Shown: positions 12,301 through 24,206 of the stretch, piece after piece | Numbering within the stretch: position 1 is the stretch's first letter | Layout: every line of letters starts with the position of its first letter | Assembly (NCBI RefSeq): GCF_019925205.1 | Contig: NC_083560.1 | Span: 152,663,422-152,727,421 of the forward strand | Length of the DNA: 64,000 nt | Direction: 5' to 3' | DNA from: Metopolophium dirhodum | Taxonomy: Eukaryota > Arthropoda > Insecta > Hemiptera > Aphididae | The notes under the pieces: model-generated | Seen by the model: only the letters and a program-made list of their open reading frames with translations | Told to the model about the DNA's origin: nothing | Database searches by the model: none | Position numbers and translations under genes: made by a program

Positions 12301-13272
12301 AACATAATATGTTGATGAAGAAGACTTCAGACAATTGCAAATACATTTATCCACTATAAAATAACTAGATGTTCAGAAAACTAGAATTTAGAACTCAATT
12401 ATTACGTTAATATTAACATTTTTCATTGATGGGGTAAATCATATCAAATAAAAAAAACACATAAGTTGTTGTTAAATAAGACTTCAGGCAATTGCAAATA
12501 CATTAGTCATCTATAGATAGATTAGTTGTACGCAAAACTTGAATTTAGAAGTCAATAAATACAATGATATTAACATTATTCATTGTTGGGTTACATCATT
12601 TCAAATTAAAAAAAAAAACATAATATGTTGATGAATAAGACTTCAGACAATTGCAAATACATTTATCCACTATACATAAACTAGATGATCAGAAAAACCA
12701 GAATTTAAAACTCAAAAATGACGTTAATATTAACATTATTCATTGTTGGGTTACATCATTTCAAATTAAAGAATAAACATAATATGTTGATAAATAAGAC
12801 TTCAGACAATTGCAAATACATTAGTCATCTATAGATAGATTAGTTGTACGCAAAACTAGAATTTAGAAGTCAATAAATACGTTGATATTAACATCATTCA
12901 TTGTTGGGGTACATCATTTCAAATTAAAAAAAAAAACATAATATGTTGATGAAGAAGACTTCAGACAATTGCAAATACATTTATCCACTATAATTTAACT
13001 AGATGTTCAGAAAACTAGAATTTAGAACTCAATTATTACGTTAATATACACATTATTCATTGATGGGGTAAATCATTTCAAATAAAAAAAACACATAAGT
13101 TGTTGTTGAATAAGACTTCAGGCAATTGCAAATACATTATTCACCTATAGATAGATTAGTTGTACGCAAAACTAGAATTTAGAAGTCAATAAATACAATG
13201 ATATTAACATTATTCATTGTTGGGTTACATCATTTCAAATTAAAAAAAAAAACATAATATGTTGATGAATAA
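9309..13272 (+). repeat. Hexamer/octamer HOR zone
   Basis: The rare mark AAAACTTGAATTT tags one D monomer per unit, with the tagged base pair at 9,367; 10,320; 11,271 and 12,538. Units begin at 9,309; 10,262; 11,213 and 12,480. The first two are 6 monomers long (953 and 951 bp): D, C, D1, C with CATTGAAGGG, D4, A. The third is 8 monomers (1,267 bp) and its last part resembles unit 1 rather than unit 2, sharing CTACAGATAG and ATAAAATAAC. The fourth repeats the start of the third, including ATTATTCACC at 11,869 and 13,137. Confidence 0.82.
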
Positions 13273-14228
13273 GACTTCAGACAATTGCAAATACATTTAT
13301 CCACTATACATAAACTAGATGATCAGAAAAACCAGAATTTAAAACTCAAAAATGACGTTAATATTAACATTATTCATTGTTGGGTTACATCATTTCAAAT
13401 TAAAGAATAAACATAATATGTTGATGAATAAGACTTCAGGCAATTGCAAATACATTAGTCACCTATAGATAGATTAGTTGTACGCAAAACTAGAATTTAG
13501 AAGTCAATAAATACAATGATATTAACATTATTCATTGTTGGGTTACATCATTTCAAATTAAAGAATAAACATAATATGTTGATGAATAAGACTTCAGGCA
13601 ATTGCAAATACATTAGTCACCTATAGATAGATTAGTTGTACGCAAAACTAGAATTTAGAAGTCAATAAATACAATGATATTAACATTATTCATTGTTGGG
13701 TTACATCATTTCAAATTAAAAAAAAAAAAACATAATATGTTGATGAATAAGACTTCAGACAATTGCATATACATTTATCCACTATAAATTAACTAGATGT
13801 TCAGAAAACTAGAATTTAGAACTCAATTATTACGTTAATATTAACATTTTTCATTGATGGGGTAAATCATATCAAATAAAAAAAACACATAAGTTGTTGT
13901 TAAATAAGACTTCAGGCAATTGCAAATACATTAGTCACCTATAGATAGATTAGTTGTACGCAAAACTAGAATTAAGAAGTCAATAAATACAATGATATTA
14001 ACATTATTCATTGTTGGGTTACATCATTTCAAATTAAAAAAAAAAAAACAAAATATGTTGATGAATAAGACTTCAGACAATTGCAAATACATTTATCCAC
14101 GATACATAAACTAGATGATCAGAAAAACCAGAATTTAAAAATTAAAAATTACGTTAATATTAACATTATTCATTGTTGGGTTACATCATTTCAAATTAAA
14201 GAATAAACATAATATGTTGATGAATAAG
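13273..14228 (+). repeat. Dispersed duplicate U, copy 1
   Basis: C, D with a C tail, D2, A', D (GAATTAAGAAG) and C. The two AGTC-type monomers at 13,432 and 13,590 are adjacent, breaking the dimer alternation. The same order occurs at 15,653-16,604 (offset about 2,380). It overlaps copy 2 of duplicate R. Confidence 0.76.
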
Positions 14229-14504
14229 ACTTCAGACAATTGCAAATGCATTAGTCATCTATAGAAAGATTAGTTGTACGCAAAACTAGAATTTAGAAGT
14301 CAATAAATACGTTGATATTAACATAATTCATTGTTGGGGTACATCATTTCAAATTAAAAAAAAAACATAATATGTTGATGAAGAAGACTTCAGACAATTG
14401 CAAATACATTTATCCACTATAAATTAACTAGATGTTCAGAAAACTAGAATTTAGAACTCAATTATGAAATTAATATTAACATTTTTCATTGATGGGGTAA
14501 ATCA
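13751..14504 (+). repeat. Dispersed duplicate R, copy 2
   Basis: Matches 8,519-9,270. Private changes here include TTGCATATAC near 13,765, AAAATTAAAAATT near 14,137 and ATAGAAAGATTAG near 14,262. The two copies part where the last A monomer takes a C tail (AAAGAATAAAC) in this copy and an A' tail in the other. Confidence 0.78.
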
Positions 14505-15652
14505 TTTCAAATTAAAGAATAAACATAATATGTTGATGAATAAGACTTCAGACAATTGCAAATACATTAGCCACCTATAGATAGATTAGTTGTACGCAAA
14601 ACTAGAATTTAGAAGTCAATAAATACAATGATATTAATATTATTCATTGTTGGGTTACATCATTTCAAATTAAAAAAAAAAAAACATAATATGTTGACGA
14701 ATAAGACTTCAGACAATTGCAAATACATTTATCCACTATAAATTAACTAGATGTTCAGAAAACTAGAATTTAGAACTCAATTATTACGTTAATATTAACA
14801 TTTTTCATTGATGGGGTAAATCATTTCAAATAAAAAAAACACATAAGTTGTTGTTGAATAAGACTTCAGGCAATTGCAAATACATTAGTCACCTATAGAT
14901 AGATTAGTTGTACGCAAAACTAGAATTTAGAAGTCAATAAATACGTTGATATTAACATTATTCATTGTTGGGGTACATCATTTAAAATTAAAAAAAAAAC
15001 ATAATATGTTGATGAAGAAGACTTCAGACAATTGCAAATACATTTATCCACTATAATTTAACTAGATGTTCAGAAAACTAGAATTTAGAACTCAATTATT
15101 ACGTTAATATTAACATTTTTCATTGATGGGGTAAATCATATCAAATAAAAAAAACACATAAGTTGTTGTTAAATAAGACTTCAGGCAATTGCAAATACAT
15201 TAGTCACCTATAGATAGATTAGTTGTACGCAAAACTAGAATTAAGAAGTCAAAAAATACAATGATATAAACATTATTCATTGTTGGGTTACATCATTTCA
15301 AATTAAAAAAAAAAAAATAATATGTTGATGAATAAGACTTCAGACAATTGCAAATACATTTATCCACGATACATAAACTAGATGATCAGAAAAACCAGAA
15401 TTTAAATCTCAAAAATTACGTTATATTAACATTATTCATTGAAGGGTTACATCATTTCAAATTAAAGAATAAACATAATATGTTGATGAATAAGACTTCA
15501 GACAATTGCAAATACATTAGTCACCTATAGATAGATTAGTTGTACGCAAAACTAGAATTTAGAAGTCAATAAATACAATGATATTAATATTATTCATTGT
15601 TGGGTTACATCATTTCAAATTAAAAAAAAAAACATAATATGTTGATGAATAA
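14505..15652 (+). repeat. Mixed satellite monomers
   Basis: D4, A, D1, A (ATAATTT), D (GAATTAAGAAG), C and D4. The C monomer at about 15,344-15,500 has lost one A in the palindrome (TTATATTAAC), which opens a short chance reading frame. No HOR longer than two monomers is evident. Confidence 0.72.
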
Positions 15653-16604
15653 GACTTCAGACAATTGCAAATACATTTATCCACGATACATAAACTAGAT
15701 GATCAGAAAAACCAGAATTTAAAACTCAAAAATGACGTTAATATTAACATTATTCATTGTTGGGTTACATCATTTCAAATAAAAGAATAAACATAATATG
15801 TTGATGAATAAGACTTCAGGCAATTGCAAATACATTAGTCACCTATAGATAGATTAGTTGTACGCAAAACTAGAATTTAGAAGTCAATAAATACAATGAT
15901 ATTAACATTATTCATTGTTGGGTTACATCATTTCAAATTAAAGAATAAACATAATATGTTGATGAATAAGACTTCAGGCAATTGCAAATACATTAGTCAC
16001 CTATAGATAGATTAGTTGTACGCAAAACTAGAATTTAGAAGTCAATAAATACAATGATATTAACATTATTCATTGTTGGGTTACATCATTTCAAATTAAA
16101 AAAAAAAAACATAATATGTTGATGAATAAGACTTCAGACAATTGCAAATACATTTATCCACTATAAATTAACTAGATGTTCAGAAAACTAGAATTTAGAA
16201 CTCAATTATTACGTTAATATTAACATTTTTCATTGATGGGGTAAATCATATCAAATAAAAAAAACACATAAGTTGTTGTTAAAAAAGACTTCAGGCAATT
16301 GCAAATACATTAGTCACCTATAGATAGATTAGTTGTACGCAAAACTAGAATTAAGAAGTCAATAAATACAATGATATTAACATTATTCATTGTTGGTTTA
16401 CATCATTTCAAATTAAAAAAAAAAACATAATATGTTGATGAATAAGACTTCAGACAATTGCAAATACATTTATCCACGATACATAAACTAGATGATCAGA
16501 AAAACCAGAATTTAAAACTCAAAAATTACGTTAATATTAACATTATTCATTGTTGGGTTACATCATTTCAAATTAAAGAATAAACATAATATGTTGATGA
16601 ATAA
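15653..16604 (+). repeat. Dispersed duplicate U, copy 2
   Basis: Matches 13,273-14,228 in monomer order and in the adjacent D-D pair (15,812 and about 15,970). It ends where the next monomer is D3 rather than D1. Confidence 0.75.
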
Positions 16605-17709
16605 GACTTCAGACAATTGCAAATACATTAGTCACCTATATATAGATTAGTTGTATGCAAAACTAGAATTTAGAAGTCAATAAATATGTTGATATTAACA
16701 TTTTCATTGTTGGGGTACAACATTTCAAATTAAAAAAAAACATAATTTGTTGACGAATAAGACTTCAGACAATTGCAAATACATTTATCCACTATAAATT
16801 AACTAGATGTTCAGAAAACTAGAATTTAGAACTCAATTATTACGTTAATATTAACATTTTTCATTGATGGGGTAAATCATATCAAATAAAAAAAACACAT
16901 AAGTTGTTGTTAAATAAGACTTAAGGCAATTGCAAATACATTAGTCACCTTTAGTTAGATTAGTTGAACCCAAAACTAGAATATAGAACTCAAAAATTAC
17001 GTTAATATTAACATTATTCATTGTTAGGGTACATCATTTCAAATTAAAGAATAAACATAATATGTTGATGAATAAGACTTCAGACAATTGCAAATACATT
17101 AGTCACCTATAGATAGATTAGTTGTACGCAAAACTAGAATTAAGAAGTCAATAAATACAATGATATTAACATTATTCATTGTTGGGTTACATCATTTCAA
17201 ATTAAAAAAAAAAAAAATAATATGTTGATGAATAAGACTTCAGACAATTGCAAATACATTTATCCACGATACATAAACTAGATGATCAGAAAAACCAGAC
17301 TTTAAAACTCAAAAATTACGTTAATATTAATATTATTCATTGTTAGGTTACATCATTTCAAATTAAAGAATAAACATAATATGTTGATGAATAAGACTTC
17401 AGACAATTGCAAATACATTAGTCACCTATATATATAGATTAGTTGTATGCAAAACTAGAATTTAGAAGTCAATAAATATGTTGATATTAACATTTTCATT
17501 GTTGGGGTACAACATTTCAAATTAAAAAAAAACATAATTTGTTGTTAAATAAGACTTCAGACAATTGCAAATACATTTATCCACTATAAATTAACTAGAT
17601 GTTCAGAAAACTAGAATTTATAACTCAATTATTACGTTAATATTAACATTTTTCATTGATGGGGTAAATCATTTCAAATAAAAAAAACACATAAGTTGTT
17701 GTTGAATAA
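16605..17709 (+). repeat. Mixed satellite with two D3 monomers
   Basis: D3, A', B (GACTTAAGG), D, C, D3, A. The second D3 (from about 17,397) has an extra TA step, CCTATATATATAG. The A after it has AATTTATAACTC. This is the left-hand occurrence of the D3-A'-B trio that is common from 23 kb onward. Confidence 0.74.
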
Positions 17710-18501
17710 GACTTCAGGCAATTACAAATACATTAGTCACCTATAGATAGATTAGTTGTACGCAAAACTAGAATTTAGAAGTCAATAAATACGTTGATAT
17801 TAACATTATTCATTGTTTGGGTACATCATTTCAAATAAAAAAAACACATAAGTTGTTGTTAAATAAGACTTCAGGCAATTGCAAATACATTAGTCATCTA
17901 TAGATAGATTAGTTGTAAGCAAAACTAGAATTTAGAAGTCAATAAATACAATGATATTAACATTATTCATCGTTGGGTTACATCATTTCAAATTAAAGAA
18001 TAAACATAATATGTTGATGAATAAGACTTCAGACAATTGCAAATACATTAGTCACCTATAGATAGATTAGTTGTACGCAAAACTAGAATTTAGAAGTCAA
18101 TAAATACAATGATATTAATATTATTCATTGTTGGGTTACATCATTTCAAATTAAAAAAAAAAAACATAATATGTTGATGAATAAGACTTCAGACAATTGC
18201 AAATACATTTATCCACTATAAATTAACAAGATGTTCAGAAAACTAGAATTTAGAACAAAATTATTACGTTAATATTAACATTTTTCATTGATGGGGGTAA
18301 ATCATATCAAATAAAAAAAACACATAAGTTGTTGTTAAATAAGACTTCAGGCAATTGCAAATACATAAGTCACCTATAGATAGATTAGTTGTACGCAAAA
18401 CTAGAATTAAGAAGTCAATAAATACAATGATATTAACATTATTCATTGTTGGTTTACATCATTTCAAATTAAAAAAAAAAACATAATATGTTGATGAATA
18501 A
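17710..18501 (+). repeat. Bracketing segment V, left copy
   Basis: Five monomers matching 54,263-55,052 at an offset of about 36,552. Shared rare marks are CATTGTTTGGGTACATC (17,815 and 54,368 for GTTTGG) with an A-type tail on a D head, and GTTGTAAGCAAAAC (17,912 and 54,465). The segment ends exactly where the 5-monomer doublet begins, so it sits just left of the homogenised centre. Confidence 0.8.
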
Positions 18502-20089
18502 GACTTCAGACAATTGCAAATACATTTATCCACTATACATAAACTAGATGATCTGAAAAACCAGAATTTAGAACTCAAAAATTACGTTAATATTAACATT
18601 ATTCATTGTTGGGGTACATCATTTCAAATTAAAGAATAAACATAATATGTTGATGAATAAGACTTCAGACAATTGCAAATACATTAGTCATCTATAGATA
18701 GATTAGTTGTACGCAAAACTAGAATTTAGAAGTCAATAAATACGTTGATATTAACATAATTCATTGTTGGGTTACATCATTTCAAATTAAAAAAAAAAAC
18801 ATAATATGTTGATGAATAAGACTTCAGACAATTGCAAATACATTTATCCACTATAAATTAACGAGATGTTCAGAAAACTAGAATTTAGAACAAAATTATT
18901 ACGTTAATATTAACATTTTTCATTGATGGGGTAAATCATATCAAATAAAAAAAAAACATAATATGTTGATGAATAAGACTTCAGACAATTGCAAATACAT
19001 TTATCCACGATACATAAACTAGATGATCAGAAAAACCAGAATTTAAAACTCAAAAATTACGTTAATATTAACATTTTTCATTGATGGGGTAAATCATATC
19101 AAATAAAAAAAACACATAAGTTGTTGTTAAATAAGACTTCAGGCAATTGCAAATACATTAGTCATCTATAGATAGATTAGTTGTACGCAAAACTAGAATT
19201 TAGAAGTCAATAAATACAATGATATTAACATTATTCATTGTTGGGTTACATCATTTCAAATTAAAAAAAAAAAACATAATATGTTGATGAATAAGACTTC
19301 AGACAATTGCAAATACATTTATCCACTATACATAAACTAGATGATCTGAAAAACCAGAATTTAGAACTCAAAAATTACGTTAATATTAACATTATTCATT
19401 GTTGGGGTACATCATTTCAAATTAAAGAATAAACATAATATGTTGATGAATAAGACTTCAGACAATTGCAAATACATTAGTCATCTATAGATAGATTAGT
19501 TGTACGCAAAACTAGAATTTAGAAGTCAATAAATACGTTGATATTAACATAATTCATTGTTGGGTTACATCATTTCAAATTAAAAAAAAAAAACATAATA
19601 TGTTGATGAATAAGACTTCAGACAATTGCAAATACATTTATCCACTATAAATTAACGAGATGTTCAGAAAACTAGAATTTAGAACAAAATTATTACGTTA
19701 ATATTAACATTTTTCATTGATGGGGTAAATCATATCAAATAAAAAAAAAACATAATATGTTGATGAATAAGACTTCAGACAATTGCAAATACATTTATCC
19801 ACGATACATAAACTAGATGATCAGAAAAACCAGAATTTAAAACTCAAAAATTACGTTAATATTAACATTTTTCATTGATGGGGTAAATCATATCAAATAA
19901 AAAAAAACACATAAGTTGTTGTTAAATAAGACTTCAGGCAATTGCAAATACATTAGTCATCTATAGATAGATTAGTTGTACGCAAAACTAGAATTTAGAA
20001 GTCAATAAATACAATGATATTAACATTATTCATTGTTGGGTTACATCATTTCAAATTAAAAAAAAAAAACATAATATGTTGATGAATAA
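18502..20089 (+). repeat. Five-monomer tandem doublet (about 794 bp)
   Basis: Two successive units, 18,502-19,294 and 19,295-20,089: C (GATCTG), D1, A'' (ACGAG), C/A' chimera, D2. Apart from A-run lengths they look almost identical. The C/A' chimera (18,977-19,134) has a CACGATAC head and a GATGGGG tail, switching around the palindrome. Confidence 0.84.
19135..19294 (+). repeat. Representative type D2 monomer
   Basis: This 160-bp unit has AGTCATCTATAGATAG, AAATACAATGATATTAAC, ATTATTCATTGTTGGG and a long uninterrupted A run before CATAATATG. It often follows an A' monomer or a C/A chimera and begins with GACTTCAGGCAATTGC, so its junction carries the 8-bp palindrome GCAATTGC. A sibling form has GAATTAAGAAGTC and GTTGGTTTAC. 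Confidence 0.84.
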
Positions 20090-20881
20090 GACTTCAGACA
20101 ATTGCAAATACATTTATCCACTATACATAAACTAGATGATCAGAAAAACCAGAATTTAAAACTCAAAAATGACGTTAATATTAACATTATTCATTGTTGG
20201 GTTACATCATTTCAAATTAAAGAATAAACATAATATGTTGATGAATAAGACTTCAGACAATTGCAAATACATTTATCCACTATAAATTAACAAGATGTTC
20301 AGAAAACTAGAATTTAGAACAAAATTATTACGTTAATATTAACATTTTTCATTGATGGGGTAAATCATATCAAATAAAAAAAACACATAAGTTGTTGTTA
20401 AATAAGACTTCAGGCAATTGCAAATACATTAGTCACCTATAGATAGATTAGTTGTACGCAAAACTAGAATTAAGAAGTCAATAAATACAATGATATTAAC
20501 ATTATTCATTGTTGGTTTACATCATTTCAAATTAAAAAAAAAAACATAATATGTTGATGAATAAGACTTCAGACAATTGCAAATACATTTATCCACGATA
20601 CATAAACTAGATGATCAGAAAAACCAGAATTTAAAACTCAAAAATTACGTTAATATTAACATTATTCATTGTTGGGTTACATCATTTCAAATTAAAGAAT
20701 AAACATAATATGTTGATGAATAAGACTTCAGACAATTGCAAATACATTAGTCACCTATAGATAGATTAGTTGTACGCAAAACTAGAATTTAGAACTCAAA
20801 AATTACGTTAATATTAACATTATTCATTGTTGGGGTACATCATTTCAAATTAAAGAATAAACATAATATGTTGATGAATAA
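20090..20881 (+). repeat. Satellite leading into the 21-monomer HOR
   Basis: C (AATGACG), A (ACAAG), D (GTTGGTTTAC), C (CACGATAC), and a D/C chimera at 20,724-20,881 with a D head (AGTCACCTATAGATAG) and a C tail (AACTCAAAAATTACG, AAAGAATAAAC). The first four also occur inside each 21-monomer unit, so this is a partial earlier copy. Confidence 0.78.
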
Positions 20882-21040
20882 GACTTCAGACAATTGCAAA
20901 TACATTAGTCATCTATAGATAGATTAGTTGTACGCAAAACTAGAATTTAGAAGTCAATAAATACGTTGATATTAACATAATTCATTGTTGGGTTACATCA
21001 TTTCAAATTAAAAAAAAAAACATAATATGTTGATGAATAA

Positions 21041-21198
21041 GACTTCAGACAATTGCAAATACATTTATCCACTATAAATTAACGAGATGTTCAGAAAACT
21101 AGAATTTAGAACAAAATTATTACGTTAATATTAACATTTTTCATTGATGGGGTAAATCATATCAAATAAAAAAAAAACATAATATGTTGATGAATAAG
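21041..21198 (+). repeat. Representative type A'' monomer
   Basis: This 158-bp unit is an A derivative with AATTAACGAGATGTTC (or AACAAGATG), GAACAAAATTATTACG, ATCATATCAAATAAAA and a C/D-like tail CATAATATGTTGATG. The ACGAG form occurs at 18,861; 19,655; 21,082; 24,407 and 31,836. The ACAAG form dominates from 34,370 onward and is doubled inside the seven-monomer module at 41-53 kb. Confidence 0.85.
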
Positions 21199-22149
21199 AC
21201 TTCAGACAATTGCAAATACATTTATCCACGATACATAAACTAGATGATCAGAAAAACCAGAATTTAAAACTCAAAAATTACGTTAATATTAACATTTTTC
21301 ATTGATGGGGTAAATCATATCAAATAAAAAAAACACATAAGTTGTTGTTAAATAAGACTTCAGGCAATTGCAAATACATTAGTCATCTATAGATAGATTA
21401 GTTGTACGCAAAACTAGAATTTAGAAGTCAATAAATACAATGATATTAACATTATTCATTGTTGGGTTACATCATTTCAAATTAAAAAAAAAAAACATAA
21501 TATGTTGATGAATAAGACTTCAGACAATTGCAAATACATTTATCCACTATACATAAACTAGATGATCAGAAAAACCAGAATTTAAAACTCAAAAATGACG
21601 TTAATATTAACATTATTCATTGTTGGGTTACATCATTTCAAATTAAAGAATAAACATAATATGTTGATGAATAAGACTTCAGACAATTGCAAATACATTT
21701 ATCCACTATAAATTAACAAGATGTTCAGAAAACTAGAATTTAGAACAAAATTATTACGTTAATATTAACATTTTTCATTGATGGGGTAAATCATATCAAA
21801 TAAAAAAAACACATAAGTTGTTGTTAAATAAGACTTCAGGCAATTGCAAATACATTAGTCACCTATAGATAGATTAGTTGTACGCAAAACTAGAATTAAG
21901 AAGTCAATAAATACAATGATATTAACATTATTCATTGTTGGTTTACATCATTTCAAATTAAAAAAAAAAACATAATATGTTGATGAATAAGACTTCAGAC
22001 AATTGCAAATACATTTATCCACGATACATAAACTAGATGATCAGAAAAACCAGAATTTAAAACTCAAAAATTACGTTAATATTAACATTATTCATTGTTG
22101 GGTTACATCATTTCAAATTAAAGAATAAACATAATATGTTGATGAATAA

Positions 22150-22308
22150 GACTTCAGACAATTGCAAATACATTAGTCACCTATAGATAGATTAGTTGTA
22201 CGCAAAACTAGAATTTAGAAGTCAATAAATACGTTGATATTAACATAATTCATTGTTGGGGTACATCATTTCAAATTAAAAAAAAAACATAATATGTTGA
22301 TGAAGAAG
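22150..22308 (+). repeat. Representative type D1 monomer
   Basis: This 159-bp unit has a D head (AGTCACC or AGTCATC, then TATAGATAGATTAG and GTACGCAAAACTAG), AATACGTTGATATTAAC, ATAATTCATTGTTGGGG and the tail GTTGATGAAGAAG. In D1 the palindrome is imperfect (GTTGATATTAAC). D1 with the GAAGAAG end is usually followed by the A variant with CACTATAATTTAAC. A second D1 form ends GATGAATAAG. Confidence 0.85.
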
Positions 22309-23100
22309 ACTTCAGACAATTGCAAATACATTTATCCACTATAATTTAACTAGATGTTCAGAAAACTAGAATTTAGAACTCAATTATTACGTTAATATTA
22401 ACATTTTTCATTGATGGGGTAAATCATTTCAAATAAAAAAAACACATAAGTTGTTGTTGAATAAGACTTCAGAAAATTGCAAATACATTAGTCACCTTTA
22501 GTTAGATTAGTTGAACCCAAAACTAGAATATAGAACACAAAAATTACGTTAATATTATCATTATTCATTGTTGGGTTACATCATTTCAAATTAAAAAAAA
22601 AACATAATATGTTGATGAATAAGACTTCAGACAATTGCAAATACATTTATCCACTATACATAAACTAGATGATCTGAAAAACCAGAATTTAGAACTCAAA
22701 AATTACGTTAATATTAACATTATTCATTGTTGGGTTACATCATTTCAAATTAAAGAATAAACATAATATGTTGATGAATAAGACTTCAGGCAATTGCAAA
22801 TACATTAGTCACCTATAGATAGATTAGTTGTACGCAAAACTAGAATTAAGAAGTCAATAAATACAATGATATTAACATTATTCATTGTTGGTTTACATCA
22901 TTTCAAATTAAAAAAAAAAAACATAATATGTTGATGAATAAGACTTCAGACAATTGCAAATACATTTATCCACGATACATAAACTAGATGATCAGAAAAA
23001 CCAGAATTTAAAACTCAAAAATTACGTTAATATTAACATTATTCATTGTTGGGTTACATCATTTCAAATTAAAGAATAAACATAATATGTTGATGAATAA

Positions 23101-23260
23101 GACTTCAGACAATTGCAAATACATTAGTCACCTATAGATAGATTAGTTGTACGCAAAACTAGAATTTAGAAGTCAATAAATACAATGATATTAATATTAT
23201 TCATTGTTGGGTTACATCATTTCAAATTAAAAAAAAAAAACATAATATGTTGATGAAGAA
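23101..23260 (+). repeat. Representative type D4 monomer
   Basis: This 160-bp unit resembles D2 but has AATGATATTAATATTATTC and ends GTTGATGAAGAAG. In the 20-54 kb zone it is followed by an A monomer whose head reads ATTAATTCAC or ATTAATCCAC instead of ATTTATCCAC and which has TTATGTTAATATT. The D4-A pair is inherited as a unit in every HOR derivative. Confidence 0.84.
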
Positions 23261-24206
23261 GACTTCAGACAATTGCAAATACATTAATTCACTATAAATT
23301 AACTAGATGTTCAGAAAACTAGAATTTAGAACTCAATTATTATGTTAATATTAACATTTTTCATTGATGGGGTAAATCATATCAAATAAAAAAACACATA
23401 AGTTGTTGTTAAATAAGACTTCAGGCAATTGCAAATACATTAGTCATCTATAGATAGATTAGTTGTACGCAAAACTAGAATTTAGAAGTCAATAAATACA
23501 ATGATATTAACATTATTCATTGTTGGGTTACATCATTTCAAATTAAAAAAAAAAAACATAATATGTTGATGAATAAGACTTCAGACAATTGCAAATACAT
23601 TTATCCACTATACATAAACTAGATGATCAGAAAAACCAGAATTTAAAACTCAAAAATGACGTTAATATTAACATTATTCATTGTTGGGTTACATCATTTC
23701 AAATTAAAGAATAAACATAATATGTTGATGAATAAGACTTCAGACAATTGCAAATACATTAGTCATATATATATAGATTAGTTGTATGCAAAACTAGAAT
23801 TTAGAAGTCAATAAATATGTTGATATTAACATTTTCATTGTTGGGGTACAACATTTCAAATTAAAAAAAAACATAATTTGTTGACGAATAAGACTTCAGA
23901 CAATTGCAAATACATTTATCCACTATAAATTAACTAGATGTTCAGAAAACTAGAATTTAGAACTCAATTATTACGTTAATATTAACATTTTTCATTGATG
24001 GGGTATATCATATCAAATAAAAAAAACACATAAGTTGTTGTTAAATAAGACTTAAGGCAATTGCAAATACATTAGTCACCTTTAGTTAGATTAGTTGAAC
24101 CCAAAACTAGAATATAGAACTCAAAAATTACGTTAATATTAACATTATTCATTGTTGGGGTACATCATTTCAAATTAAAGAATAAACATAATATGTTGAT
24201 GAATAA

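Larger units (their letters stand above)
20882..24206 (+). repeat. 21-monomer HOR, copy 1 (3,325 bp)
   Basis: The order is D1, A'', C/A', D2, C, A, D, C, D1, A, B, C, D, C, D4, A, D2, C, D3, A', B. Rare marks that fix the period are GACTTCAGAAAATTG (22,465), ATTAATTCAC (23,283), the long TATATATATAG (about 23,766) and GACTTAAGG (24,049). Each returns about 3.3 kb later. A private change is GGGGTATATCATATC near 24,001. Confidence 0.86.

Noticed and set aside
15348..15530. 60-codon open frame on the plus strand
   Set aside because: It starts at TTG in the shared GACAATTGCAAA box and stays open because one A is missing from the palindrome in a C monomer. It ends in the next D monomer at TAG. 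It is pure satellite with no protein features.
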